DNA of 60,290 nt from Actinobacteria bacterium HGW-Actinobacteria-5 (GCA_002843035.1 PHEV01000001.1:1-60290), one strand, 5' to 3'. Positions 9,308-17,997 are shown, counted from the first letter of the stretch. Numbers and translations are program-made. The notes: generated by a model from the sequence alone, not told the origin.

Positions 9308-10264
9308 TTGAACGAGCGCTACGAGGACATGTACCAAGCGGCCTCCCGCTACTACATTCAGGGCGAAACCATGGAGAGCATCGCCCACCAGTTGAAGCTC
9401 TCCCGGTCGTCGGTGTCGCGCCTGCTGAAGGATGCACGGGAGTCCGGGCTTGTCCGGATCAGCCTTGCCGACCACAGCGGCTCGCAGTCGCCACTGGCGT
9501 CGACGATCAGCCGGCACTTCGGCGTTCGCGTGCACATGGTCTCCGTGCGCGAGAACGCCAACGAGAACGTCCGCTTCGACCAGGTGGCCCGGCTCGCGGG
9601 CCGGTTGTTCACCGAGGCCGTCGACGACCACCAGTTGATCGGGGTGGCCTGGGGGGTGACCCTCTCCCACGTGGTGAAGCACCTGGGCCGGCGTCCCCTG
9701 GTCGGCTCCACCGTCGTCCAGATCAACGGCGGTGCCAACCAGCGCAGCTCCGGCATCCCTTACATCGGCGAGATCCTGCAGGCGATCGGGGACGCCTTCG
9801 ACGCGCGCGTCGTGCTGTTCCCCGTCCCTGCGTTCTTCGACTACGCCGCCACCAAGCAGGCCATGTGGCGGGAGCGCTCGGTGCAGAACGTCCTGAAGCT
9901 GCACCAGAAGCTCGATCTGGCCGTATTCGGCGTCGGCTGCCTCGAGGGACGGGTGCCCTCGCACGTCTACACCGCCGGCTACATGGACGCCGCAGACATG
10001 CGCCAGCTCGCCGCGGACGGCGTGGTCGGCGACGTGTGCACCGTGCTGCTGCGCGAGGACGGCTCCTACGCAGACATCTCCTACAACGACCGTGCCACCG
10101 GCCTCACGCCCGCCGAACTGCAGCGGGTGCCGAGACGGATCTGCGTGGTCGCCGACCCGTCTCGCGCCCCGGCGGTGATCGGCGCGCTGCGCGCCGGCAC
10201 CGCCACCGACCTCGTGCTGGACGAGGGCACCGCGCGCGCCATCCTGGACCGCGCGCGGCTCTGA
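9308..10264 (+). CDS. SorC/DeoR-type sugar-binding transcriptional regulator
   Basis: Cytoplasmic DNA-binding regulator of 318 aa. Residues ~8-50 form a helix-turn-helix (MESIAHQLKLSRSSVSRLLK). The rest matches the SorC-family effector domain, which binds phosphorylated sugars, with the conserved GVAWGVTLSHV, VQINGG and GCLEG stretches. I place the start at TTG 9308, which has GGGAAGGG 7 nt upstream. A GTG at 9287 is in frame but lies inside the palindrome and lacks such a site. It stands between glpFK (divergent) and glpABC (same strand, 245 bp downstream), so a role in controlling glycerol and glycerol-3-phosphate use is likely; glycerol 3-phosphate or DHAP as effector is a guess. Confidence 0.88.
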   Translation: MNERYEDMYQAASRYYIQGETMESIAHQLKLSRSSVSRLLKDARESGLVRISLADHSGSQSPLASTISRHFGVRVHMVSVRENANENVRFDQVARLAGRLFTEAVDDHQLIGVAWGVTLSHVVKHLGRRPLVGSTVVQINGGANQRSSGIPYIGEILQAIGDAFDARVVLFPVPAFFDYAATKQAMWRERSVQNVLKLHQKLDLAVFGVGCLEGRVPSHVYTAGYMDAADMRQLAADGVVGDVCTVLLREDGSYADISYNDRATGLTPAELQRVPRRICVVADPSRAPAVIGALRAGTATDLVLDEGTARAILDRARL

Positions 10265-10509
10265 GCCTCCGTTCCGGCCCGGCGACCGGCCACTGCCGCC
10301 CTTTGGTCTTCCGTCCCGGGACCGGAGCGCGTGCCTGTCGATTTCCCATGTGTGCGGATCGTGCGTGCACATCTGGGCGACCTTGCGTCCTGATGGTGAA
10401 TCCCGGACCTGCGTCTGATTAGCCTGAACACAAGAGGCGCGCTGCGCGTTGCCTGGACGCGACGAGGAGTCCCGGGCCGCGGGCGTCGCACGACTTCAGG
10501 GAGGTCTAC

Positions 10510-12087
10510 GTGAGGAAGCTGGCGGTTGACGTCGTCGTCATCGGTGGCGGCTCGACGGGCGCCGGGGTGGTTCGGGACGTCGCGATGCGGGGCTACAGCA
10601 CCGTGCTGCTGGAGCGCGCCGATCTGGGCCAGGGCACCACCGGACGGTTCCACGGCCTGTTGCACTCGGGCGGGCGCTATGTGGTCAGCGACCCGCTCTC
10701 GGCGACGGAGTGTGCCCAGGAGAATGCGATCCTCTCCAGGATCCAGTCCGAGGCGATCGAAACCACGGGCGGCTATTTCGTCACCGGGCCTGACGACGAC
10801 CCGGCCTTCGCGGACAAGTTCCTCGAGGGTGCGAAGGCCACCGGCGTCCCCGCCCGGGAGATCAGTGTCGCCGAGGCCCTGCGCAACGAGCCGCGGCTGA
10901 ACCCGCGGATCCTGCGCGCGATCGAGGTGCAGGACGGGTCGGTCGACGGCTGGCAGCTGGTCTGGGGCGCGGCGAACTCGGCGAAGGCCTACGGCGCGGA
11001 GATCCTCACCTACCACAGCGTGACCAAGATCGACACCGCGGACGGGAAGGTCACCGCCGTCCACTGCACCGACCTCAAGAACGGCGAGGACGTCGTGATC
11101 GAGTGCGGCTTCGTGCTCAACTGCGCGGGCCCGTGGGCCGGCCAGATCGCGGCGATGGCCGGTGCCCACCCGGTGGACGTCATCCCCGGGCGCGGCATCA
11201 TGGTCGCGATGAACCACCGGCTGGTGAACCGGGTGGTCAACCGCTGCATCTATCCCGCAGACGGCGACATCCTGGTTCCGGTGCACACCGTGAGCATCAT
11301 CGGCACCACGGACGTGAAGGTCGACGATCCCGACAACCTCGCGATCGAGCCCAAAGAGGTGCAGCAGATGCTGGACGCGGGCGAGGTGCTGATCCCCGGC
11401 TTCCGGCAGTCCCGCGCGCTGCACGCGTGGGCCGGTGCGCGTCCGCTGATCAAGGACAACCGGGTCGCCGCCGCTGACACCCGGCACATGAGCCGTGGCA
11501 TGGCGGTGATCGACCACACCACCCGCGACGGCCTGGACGGAATGCTCACCATCGGCGGCGGGAAGCTCACCACCTACCGGCTGATGGCCGAGCACATCGT
11601 CGACGCGATGTGCGAGAAGCTCGGCGAGAAGCGCTCCTGCCGCACCGCCGACGAGGCGATCCCCGGCTCCGAATCGGGCAAGAACTACCTGGTCACCCAC
11701 CGGCTGGAGGACCGCGAGCACGACCGGCTGGACGACCAGATCATCTGCGAGTGCGAGCTGATGAGCCGCAAGATGTTCACCGACGCGCTCGCCACCCAGC
11801 CGAAGGGCACCTTCGACGACCTGCGCCGCCAGCTCCGGCTCGGCATGGGCCCCTGCCAGGGCGGCTTCTGCTCGATGCGGGCCACCGGCATCGCGCTGGA
11901 GAGCGACCACATCGACATCGAGCGGGCCACCGGCCTGCTGCGCCTGTTCCTGAAGAACCGCTGGATCGGGTTGTGGCCGATCCTCTACGGAGACCAGGTG
12001 CGCCAGACGGCCCTCGACAACTGGATCTTCCAGGGCACGCTCGACGTCGAGCACCTGCCCCAGCCCGAGAGTGAGGTGGCGCTGTGA
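10510..12087 (+). CDS. glpA: Anaerobic glycerol-3-phosphate dehydrogenase subunit A
   Basis: FAD-dependent catalytic subunit of GlpABC, which oxidises glycerol 3-phosphate to dihydroxyacetone phosphate and passes electrons to quinone. The 525-aa product begins with the dinucleotide-binding VVVIGGGSTGAGV and contains the DAO-family GRFHGLLHSGGRY. It ends in the BFD-like iron-sulfur segment that separates GlpA from GlpD: CEC near residue 417 and CQGGFC near 454. The GTG start at 10510 has GGGAGGT 6 nt upstream. The 4-nt overlap with glpB shows translational coupling. GlpABC usually works without oxygen, for example with fumarate as final acceptor. Confidence 0.96.
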   Translation: MRKLAVDVVVIGGGSTGAGVVRDVAMRGYSTVLLERADLGQGTTGRFHGLLHSGGRYVVSDPLSATECAQENAILSRIQSEAIETTGGYFVTGPDDDPAFADKFLEGAKATGVPAREISVAEALRNEPRLNPRILRAIEVQDGSVDGWQLVWGAANSAKAYGAEILTYHSVTKIDTADGKVTAVHCTDLKNGEDVVIECGFVLNCAGPWAGQIAAMAGAHPVDVIPGRGIMVAMNHRLVNRVVNRCIYPADGDILVPVHTVSIIGTTDVKVDDPDNLAIEPKEVQQMLDAGEVLIPGFRQSRALHAWAGARPLIKDNRVAAADTRHMSRGMAVIDHTTRDGLDGMLTIGGGKLTTYRLMAEHIVDAMCEKLGEKRSCRTADEAIPGSESGKNYLVTHRLEDREHDRLDDQIICECELMSRKMFTDALATQPKGTFDDLRRQLRLGMGPCQGGFCSMRATGIALESDHIDIERATGLLRLFLKNRWIGLWPILYGDQVRQTALDNWIFQGTLDVEHLPQPESEVAL

Positions 12088-13337
12088 GCCGCGTGATCGT
12101 CATCGGCGCCGGCCTGTCCGGCCTGGTCGCCGCCAACCGCCTCGCCGGCAAGGGCGTGGATGTCACCCTGCTCACCAAGGGCATCGGCGGGCTCCAGCTC
12201 GGCCAGGGCAGCATCGACGTGCTCGGCTACGCACCGGACCGGGTCACCAACCCCGTTCTGACCCTGTCGGCGATTGCCTCCGCCCGTCCCGCACACCCCT
12301 ACGCCGCGATCGGCGCGGAGGCCGTGCACACCGGCATCGAGTACCTCAAGGCGCTGCTGGGCGACCTGCTGGTGGGCGACGCAGAGGCGAACTACCAACT
12401 GCCCACCGCCGTGGGTGCGATCCGCCCGACCTGCCTGGTCCAGCCGAGCATGGTCGCGGGGAACGTGACCGACGGCGCCCGGTTCGCGATCGTCGGGCTA
12501 CGCCGGCTGAAGGACTTCCACCCGAAGCTGGTGGCGGAGAACCTGTCCCGCACCCCGCTGCCCGACGGTGGACGCCTCGACGCCCGCCCGGTGATGGTGG
12601 ACGTGCCGGCCCGCGACGGCGAGGTGGACTCCTCCGGCCTGACCTACGCCCGCGCCTTCGACGACCCCGCGTTCCGGGATCGGTTCGCGGCCGCGCTGAA
12701 GCCGCAGCTGAACGAGGGCGAGACCGTCGGCCTGCCCGCGGTGCTCGGGCTGAAGGACCGCGGCGCCTGGAAGGACCTGTCCGAGAAGCTGGGGCACCCG
12801 GTCTTCGAGATCCCGCTGCCGCCGCCGTCCGTACCCGGGATGCGGCTGAACGAGGCACTGACGGCGCTCGCGAAGGCTGCCGGCGTCCGGGTCGTGAACG
12901 GGACCCGCGCGGTCTCGGCCCGGGTCGAGGACGGCGTGGTCAAGGGTGTCACGATGGCAACGGCCGGTGCGCCCCGGGAGTTCACCGGTGAGGCGTTCGT
13001 GCTGGCCACCGGCGGGTTCGAATCCGGCGCGCTGGCGATGGACTCCTACGGGAGCGTCACCGAGACACTGTTCGGGCTGCCGCTGCAAGGACTGGACGAC
13101 GGCCCGCTCGTGCACGGCGACTACTGGAGCGCAGAGCAGCCGCTGTTCAGCGTCGGCGTCCGTGTCGGCAAGGACATGCGGGTCCTGGACGCCGCGGGAG
13201 CGGCCGTCCATCCGAACCTGTTCGCTGCGGGTGGCATCATTGGCGGCTCGTCGCGGTGGGCAGAGAAGTCCGGGGACGGCATCGCGCTCGGCAGCGCGGT
13301 GCGGGCCGCCGATTCGATCGTGGAGGAGCTGGCATGA
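12084..13337 (+). CDS. glpB: Anaerobic glycerol-3-phosphate dehydrogenase subunit B
   Basis: Flavoprotein subunit of GlpABC, 417 aa, close to the family length. The N-terminus has the FAD motif VIVIGAGLSGLVAANRLA, then the typical GIGGLQLGQGSIDVLGY. The C-terminus has the FAD-binding NLFAAGGIIGGSSRWAEKSG. It starts at a GTG that overlaps the glpA stop (GTGA) and ends in an ATGA overlap with glpC, so the three subunits are made together. It links the GlpA active site to the membrane-bound GlpC. Confidence 0.95.
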   Translation: MSRVIVIGAGLSGLVAANRLAGKGVDVTLLTKGIGGLQLGQGSIDVLGYAPDRVTNPVLTLSAIASARPAHPYAAIGAEAVHTGIEYLKALLGDLLVGDAEANYQLPTAVGAIRPTCLVQPSMVAGNVTDGARFAIVGLRRLKDFHPKLVAENLSRTPLPDGGRLDARPVMVDVPARDGEVDSSGLTYARAFDDPAFRDRFAAALKPQLNEGETVGLPAVLGLKDRGAWKDLSEKLGHPVFEIPLPPPSVPGMRLNEALTALAKAAGVRVVNGTRAVSARVEDGVVKGVTMATAGAPREFTGEAFVLATGGFESGALAMDSYGSVTETLFGLPLQGLDDGPLVHGDYWSAEQPLFSVGVRVGKDMRVLDAAGAAVHPNLFAAGGIIGGSSRWAEKSGDGIALGSAVRAADSIVEELA

Positions 13338-14575
13338 GTGACGAGACGAAGCCCGGCCTGGAGTTCGCCGGCCACGAGTTCGCCCGGGCCAGCCTGGACG
13401 CCTGCGTGAAGTGCACGATCTGCGAGACGCAGTGTCCGGTGGCAGCGGTCACGCCGTTGTTCTCCGGGCCGAAGTTCGTCGGGCCGCAGGCCGAGCGCTA
13501 CCGCAACGGCGACAGCGTCGACCACTCGCTGGACTACTGCTCCAGTTGCGGCACCTGCACGCTGGTCTGCCCGCAGGGCGTCCAGATCGCCGAACTGAAC
13601 AGCCAGGCGCGCGCGGTGATGAAGGCCGACCACATGCCGTTGCGGGACCGGCTGATCGGGCAGACCACGCTGATGGGCACCATGATGACGCCGGTGGCGC
13701 CGATCGCAAGGGCAGCCCTCCACAACAAGCCGATCCGCACGATCATGGAGAAGGTCGTCGGCGTGCACCGGGACGCCCCGATGCCTCCACCACAAGGGCA
13801 GACGTTCGCGAGCTGGTGGGCGAAGCGGCCGAAGCCGGCCACGGCGGCGACGCGCGGAACCCTGGTGTTCTTCCACGGCTGCGCGGGCGGCTACTTCGAG
13901 GTGGAGACGTCGAAGAAGTCTGTCGAGGTGCTGGAGCACCTGGGGTACGAGGTGATCGTGCCGAAGCAGGGCTGCTGCGGTCTGGCCCAGCAGTCGAACG
14001 GGCTGTTCGAGCAGGCGTCCGCGTCCGTCCTGAAGCTGTGCGACGACCTGCGCGCCGCCGGCAAGGACCTGACGATCATCTCGTCGTCCGGCTCGTGCAC
14101 GGGCATGCTCAAGCACGAGGCGCACGAGATCATGGGCGTCGACGACGAGCGGCTGAAGGACGTCGGGACGCGGATCCGCGACATCATGGAGTTCCTGCTC
14201 GATCTGCACGAGGCGGGCGAGTTGCCGACGGACTTCGCCACCATCGAGATGACCGTCCCGTACCACGCACCGTGCCAGCTGAAGAGCCAGGGCATGGGCA
14301 TGCCGGCGGTCGAGGTGCTGGGCCTGATCCCGGGCCTGACCGTGGTGGAGTCGGGCGCGGTCTGCTGCGGCATCGCCGGTACCTACGGGCTGAAGAAGGA
14401 GAAGTACGAGATCGCCCAGGCGGTCGGCAAGCCGCTGTTCGAGATGGTCAAGAAGACCAACCCGAACCTCGCCCTGTGCGACACCGAGACGTGCCGCTGG
14501 CAGATCGAGCAGTCCTCGGGCGTGAAGACCGAGCACCCGATCTGGATGGTCCACCGCGCCTACGGCCTGTCGTAG
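13334..14575 (+). CDS. glpC: Anaerobic glycerol-3-phosphate dehydrogenase subunit C
   Basis: Iron-sulfur subunit that anchors GlpABC to the membrane and hands electrons to quinone. In 413 aa it shows two 4Fe-4S ferredoxin motifs, CVKCTICETQCP (~residue 23) and CSSCGTCTLVCP (~66). Two cysteine-rich CCG domains follow, with GCCGLAQ (~residue 215) and CCGIAGTYG (~345). The ATG at 13334 overlaps the glpB stop by 4 nt; a longer frame upstream is only read-through of glpB sequence. It is followed by the first copies of the GGGGACGGTTC repeat. Confidence 0.95.
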   Translation: MSDETKPGLEFAGHEFARASLDACVKCTICETQCPVAAVTPLFSGPKFVGPQAERYRNGDSVDHSLDYCSSCGTCTLVCPQGVQIAELNSQARAVMKADHMPLRDRLIGQTTLMGTMMTPVAPIARAALHNKPIRTIMEKVVGVHRDAPMPPPQGQTFASWWAKRPKPATAATRGTLVFFHGCAGGYFEVETSKKSVEVLEHLGYEVIVPKQGCCGLAQQSNGLFEQASASVLKLCDDLRAAGKDLTIISSSGSCTGMLKHEAHEIMGVDDERLKDVGTRIRDIMEFLLDLHEAGELPTDFATIEMTVPYHAPCQLKSQGMGMPAVEVLGLIPGLTVVESGAVCCGIAGTYGLKKEKYEIAQAVGKPLFEMVKKTNPNLALCDTETCRWQIEQSSGVKTEHPIWMVHRAYGLS

Positions 14576-14605
14576 GCGCCCGGGGGCGGCCCACCCGTGC
14601 CCGGC

Positions 14606-14768
14606 CCGAGTTGGGGACGGTTCCGAACTCGGTCCACCACCGGTCGCGCTGGCATGCCCCCAACCGCGCCGCCGAGGTGGCGGTCGGACCGAGTTGGGGA
14701 CGGTTCCGAACTCGGTCCACCGCCGGTCGCGCTGGCATGCCCCCAACCCCGCCGCCGAGGTGGCGGTC
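14606..14768. repeat. REP-like repeat locus A: 83-bp tandem duplication
   Basis: Two head-to-tail units with period 83 (14606-14688 and 14689-14768), differing at about two positions. Each holds one palindromic element. In unit 2 the arms GGACCGAGTT and AACTCGGTCC are perfect (14686-14695, 14709-14718) around the core GGGGACGGTTCCG. Each unit also carries a tail containing CGGTCGCGCTGGCATGCCCC. The block runs from just past the glpC stop right up to the stop codon of the convergent rhomboid gene. Confidence 0.85.
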
Positions 14769-15357
14769 AGCGGCGCGGCGGACGTCCTCGCCGATGCAGG
14801 AACCAGGCGGCCAGGACCCCGCCGATCACGCCGCCCAGATGGCCCTGCCAGGACACGCCGGCCCGCAGCGGCAGGACGCCGAGCAGCAGCGAGCCGTAGC
14901 CGACCGCAACGACCAGTCCGATCGCGATGTGTGCGACGTTGCGGCTGAGGACGCCGCGAACGAGCAAGTAGGCCGTCCATCCCATGACCACTCCGGACGC
15001 ACCGATAACCCGGGAGCCGCGCGGGGTGAGTAGCCACGCCACGGCGCCCGAGCACATCCACGCGAAGGCGGTGGCCCAGGCGAACTCGCGCCTATCGCTC
15101 GCCCACAACACGGTGCCGAGAACGAACAGCGGCACCGAGTTGGCCGCCAGGTGCGCGAACCCGAAGTGCAGCAGGGGCGCGAACAGGATGCCGACGAGCC
15201 CGGACAGCGTCCACGGCCGGACGCCGAACAGGTCGAGCGAGTGGCGCAGCGCCAGGTCGACCAGCTCGATCACCCACAGCGCCGCCACCGCGACCGCCAT
15301 CACGGTGGCGCCTTGACGAACCCGCGCCCAGTCGGCTGTCTTCACGCCGTCCAGCAT
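14767..15357 (-). CDS. Rhomboid-family intramembrane serine protease
   Basis: Membrane protease of 196 aa with about six hydrophobic spans. The catalytic serine lies in GASGVVMG (~residue 118) and the histidine in WQGHLGG (~residue 172). The HFGFAHLAANS block (~residue 65) matches the family's conserved His/Asn region. The frame is open much further upstream, but that part is antisense to or overlaps yaaA; the ATG at 15357 gives a complete rhomboid. It lies downstream of yaaA on the same strand with two copies of the palindromic repeat between them. Substrates are unknown. Confidence 0.88.
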   Translation of the reverse strand: MLDGVKTADWARVRQGATVMAVAVAALWVIELVDLALRHSLDLFGVRPWTLSGLVGILFAPLLHFGFAHLAANSVPLFVLGTVLWASDRREFAWATAFAWMCSGAVAWLLTPRGSRVIGASGVVMGWTAYLLVRGVLSRNVAHIAIGLVVAVGYGSLLLGVLPLRAGVSWQGHLGGVIGGVLAAWFLHRRGRPPRR

Positions 15358-15369
15358 GGCAGGCGACCT

Positions 15370-15439
15370 GTGGACCGAGTTCGGAACCGTCCCCAATCCG
15401 GTCCGTGGACCGAGTTCGGAACCGTCCCCAATCCGGTCC
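15370..15439. repeat. REP-like repeat locus B: perfect 35-bp tandem pair
   Basis: Two identical 35-bp units (15370-15404, 15405-15439), each reading GTGGACCGAGTT, then the core CGGAACCGTCCCC in reverse sense, then AATCCGGTCC. The arms pair imperfectly (GGACCGAGTT against GGACCGGATT). The pair ends one base before the yaaA stop codon. Confidence 0.88.
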
Positions 15440-15440
15440 G

Positions 15441-16232
15441 TCAGCGGCGGTCGGCGAAAGCGCGGACGAAGACGGGCACCTCGCGGGTGGAAGCCGCCTT
15501 GTCGTAGCGGTAGCCGACGCCGTCGAAGCCCGTGATCGCGGACGCGGATCGCACCCGGTTGAGCACCAGCCAGGCGGCGAGCTCGCCGCGGGCCCGCTTG
15601 GCGAAGAAGGAGACCACGCTGCGCCGGCCCCTCGCGTCCGTGTCCTCGAAGCGGGGCGCGACGACCGGGGCGTCCAGTTCGTCGGGCCGCACCGCACTGA
15701 AGTACTCCCCCGAGGCCAGGTTGACCACCACCTGCGCGCCGGGGGAGGCGGCCAGGTCGTCCCGCAGCACGGCGGTGATCCGCGGGCCCCACCAGTCGTA
15801 GAGGGAGCGGCCCCGGTCCGTCGCGAGCCGGGAGCCCATCTCCAGTCGGTAGGGCTGGATCAGGTCCAGCGGACGGAGCACGCCGTACAGCCCGGACAGG
15901 ATCCGCACGGTCTTCTGGGCCTCGGTGTAGTCGCGGGTGGCGAAGCGGCGCCGCACGGCCAACCCCTGGTAGACGTCGCCGCTGAACGCCAGCACGGCCG
16001 GACGCGCGTTGCGCGAGGTGAACGGGGTGTGGAAGGACGCCCAGCGCTCCGCGTTCAGCGCGGCCAGCTCGTCGGAGATCCCGGCCAGCCGGGCGAGGTC
16101 GGCGACCGACTTCGTCCGCATCACCTCGACCAGCCGCTCGGACTCGTCCAGCAGCCGCGGCTGACTCGGCGTGACCTTGGGCAGCGGTGACTCGTAGTCG
16201 AGTGACTTCGCCGGGGAGAGCAGGATCAGCAC
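15441..16232 (-). CDS. yaaA: YaaA family protein (peroxide stress resistance, DUF328)
   Basis: Cytoplasmic protein of 263 aa. It matches YaaA from the first residues (VLILLSPAKSLDYESPLP) through FSGDVYQGL, ILSGLYGVLRPLD and YRLEMG to the C-terminal VNLASGEYFSAV. In E. coli YaaA limits intracellular iron and so DNA damage during peroxide stress; the biochemical reaction is not settled. I chose the GTG at 16232 because the conserved family start is there. The longer frame to 16286 adds 18 residues of no family similarity. No strong ribosome-binding site is visible. Confidence 0.9.
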   Translation of the reverse strand: MLILLSPAKSLDYESPLPKVTPSQPRLLDESERLVEVMRTKSVADLARLAGISDELAALNAERWASFHTPFTSRNARPAVLAFSGDVYQGLAVRRRFATRDYTEAQKTVRILSGLYGVLRPLDLIQPYRLEMGSRLATDRGRSLYDWWGPRITAVLRDDLAASPGAQVVVNLASGEYFSAVRPDELDAPVVAPRFEDTDARGRRSVVSFFAKRARGELAAWLVLNRVRSASAITGFDGVGYRYDKAASTREVPVFVRAFADRR

Positions 16233-16289
16233 GCTCGCGAGCGTACTGGGCCCGTCCCTTGACGGTCGAGGCGCGCCCGGCGCCACAGG

Positions 16290-16380
16290 TCAGGCGCCGG
16301 CCCCACCGTCCACCGGCAGGATCGCCCCGGTGACCGCGGACGCCCGGTCGCTGAGCAGCCAGCAGGCCGCCTCGGCGGAC
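16290..16380 (-). pseudogene. C-terminal remnant of a short-chain dehydrogenase/reductase
   Basis: Reading leftward from about 16380, the frame gives AEAACWLLSDRASAVTGAIL, then PVDGGAGA and a stop codon. This is the well-known end of an SDR-family oxidoreductase (residues after the last helix, then the TG-x-x-x-x-VDGG turn). Everything upstream (catalytic Tyr-x-x-x-Lys, Rossmann fold) is absent. The right boundary is approximate and coincides with the start of another gene fragment in the opposite sense. Confidence 0.7.
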
Positions 16381-16383
16381 GAC

Positions 16384-16674
16384 CCGGCCGTCACCGCCCT
16401 GGTCCGGGAGCTGCGCGCGGGCAGTCCCGAGTTCGCCCGGCTCTGGGACCTGCACGACGTCGAGCCGGCGCTCGTGCACACCAAGACGTTCCAGCATCCC
16501 GTGGTCGGCCCGGTGCGGGTCGACTGCGACACCCTGCTGCTCACCGATGCCGACCAGCGTCTGGTGCTGTACACCGCGCCGGTGGGTTCGCCGGACGCCG
16601 ACGCGCTCGCCATGCTCGGGACCCTCGGCCCGGGCGCGAGCCGTGCGGCTCAGCCGACGGCGTCCTTGCGGTAG
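16384..16674 (+). pseudogene. C-terminal remnant of an HTH/MmyB-type regulator
   Basis: The plus-strand frame reads VRELRAGSPEFARLWDLHDV, then TKTFQHPVVGPVRVDCDTL and QRLVLYTAPVGSPDADAL. This is the second half of the MmyB-like ligand-binding domain that follows an XRE helix-turn-helix in actinobacterial regulators. The helix-turn-helix and the first half of the domain are missing, and the frame is joined directly to the antisense SDR remnant. The last 25 nt overlap the 3' end of the convergent AraC gene. Confidence 0.7.
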
Positions 16675-17435
16675 CCGGCCGGGCTCAGCCCGAGCACGCG
16701 GGTGAACTCGTTGGTGAGGTGGGCCTGGTCGGTGTAGCCCAGCTCGGCGGCGAGGGACGCCAGGTCGGCGTCCGGGTCGGCCCGGATCCGTTCGGCCGCC
16801 TCCTGCAGCCGGCGCCGCCGGATCAGGGCCGCCGGGCCGAGGCCGACGTAGCGGGAAGCAAGCCTCTGCAGCGTCCGCTCGGAGGTGCCGAGCCGCTCGG
16901 CCAGCTCACCGACCCGGAGCAGGCCAGGGTCGGCCTCGGCGAGCTCCACCATCCGGTTGGCCTGGAGCGCGTCCGGGGTGGGATCGCCGACCCGGGCGAT
17001 CAGCCAGTCCGCAAGCACCTCGGATGCCGCCCGCCGCCCGCGCTCGCTCGGCGGGTCGCCGAACGACTCCCCGACCCGGGCGTGCAGTTCGGGCTCGGCC
17101 AGGGCCACGTACTCGTCGCGCAAGGACGCCGGGTCGTCGGTGAACGCCGGCACCGCCGCCGGGCGCAGCAGCGCGCCGACCACCCAACCGTTTCCGGACA
17201 GATCCCGATGGGACGTCCGCGTGGTCGGCCCGGACAGTCCGACCATGGTCGACTCCACCACCAGGTTGAGCGCCGGGAACGCGATCAGCTGCTGCCGCGA
17301 CACCGAGCCGTCGGAGAGATTCCAGCTGCTGATCCAGAACCAGCGCACCAGTGCCCGCGCCCCGGGTGGCGGCTCGAGCCGGTGCAGGTCGGGCAGGCGC
17401 TTCGGGTACAGCGTCCCCCGCGACGACGGCAGCAT
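16650..17435 (-). CDS. AraC-family transcriptional regulator
   Basis: DNA-binding protein of 261 aa. The C-terminal ~90 residues carry the two AraC helix-turn-helix motifs (ELAERLGTSERTLQRLASRYVG and SLAAELGYTDQAHLTNEFTR), ending in the usual GLSPAGYRK. The N-terminal ~150 residues resemble the all-beta sensor of the DUF6597 type (ALVRWFWISSW...). It is divergent from the VOC-family gene 62 bp away and probably controls it; the ligand is unknown. The start at 17435 is the first ATG giving the full sensor domain. Confidence 0.87.
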   Translation of the reverse strand: MLPSSRGTLYPKRLPDLHRLEPPPGARALVRWFWISSWNLSDGSVSRQQLIAFPALNLVVESTMVGLSGPTTRTSHRDLSGNGWVVGALLRPAAVPAFTDDPASLRDEYVALAEPELHARVGESFGDPPSERGRRAASEVLADWLIARVGDPTPDALQANRMVELAEADPGLLRVGELAERLGTSERTLQRLASRYVGLGPAALIRRRRLQEAAERIRADPDADLASLAAELGYTDQAHLTNEFTRVLGLSPAGYRKDAVG

Positions 17436-17497
17436 GCGGTGAGCCTATGTCGGGAATCTGCAAGCCCGGGCGGAGGGTGCCTGCCTAGGGTCGGGCC

Positions 17498-17989
17498 ATG
17501 AGTACCGCAGTCACCGGAAACCACACGGCCCACGGCCGTCCGAACGGCTTCTCCAGCATCACGCCGTTCCTGGCGGTCACGCCGGCCCGCGACGCCCTGG
17601 CCTTCTACTGCGAGGTCTTCGGCGCGACGCTGGTCGCCACCACCGAGTTCGGCGACGTGCTCGCCCATGCCGAACTCGACCTCGGCCACGGCCGGCTGCA
17701 GCTCGGCGAGCCGATGCCCGACTACCACCTGGTCGCGCAGCCGGACGGGGAGGACTCGAGCTTCTCCCTCGCCCTGTACTGCGCCGACGTGGACGCTGTG
17801 GTCGCGAAGGCGGTCGCCGCCGGTGCCACCGTCCGCGAGCCGGCGTCCGACTTCGTCTCCGGCGACCGGTACGCCAGCATCCGCGACCCGTTCGGCGTTC
17901 GCTGGTCGATCCTGACCCGGATCGAGGACCTCTCGGACGCCGAGAGCGCCGCCCGGGTCGCGGAGTGGGCCGCCCAGTTCGGCGGGTAG
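17498..17989 (+). CDS. VOC-family (glyoxalase/bleomycin resistance) protein
   Basis: A 163-aa protein with the paired beta-alpha-beta-beta-beta modules of the vicinal-oxygen-chelate fold: ITPFLAVTPARDALAFYCEVFGA at residues ~20-45 and FSLALYCADVDAVVAKAVAAGA at ~85-110. It ends with YASIRDPFGVRWSI, typical of PhnB/YdeM-like members. Its substrate cannot be read from the sequence. The AraC regulator next door suggests induction by a small molecule, for example a toxic aldehyde or antibiotic. ATG at 17498 lies just after GTCGGGCC, with a weak ribosome-binding site. Confidence 0.85.
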   Translation: MSTAVTGNHTAHGRPNGFSSITPFLAVTPARDALAFYCEVFGATLVATTEFGDVLAHAELDLGHGRLQLGEPMPDYHLVAQPDGEDSSFSLALYCADVDAVVAKAVAAGATVREPASDFVSGDRYASIRDPFGVRWSILTRIEDLSDAESAARVAEWAAQFGG

Positions 17990-17997
17990 GCCGCCCC

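Noticed and set aside
10081-12054. Minus-strand frame of 657 codons opposite glpA
   Set aside because: It mirrors the codons of glpA and shows no family pattern; glpA is certain.
14767-16497. Rhomboid gene extended to 576 codons
   Set aside because: The upstream part overlaps yaaA in another frame and has no similarity to anything; a full rhomboid starts at 15357.
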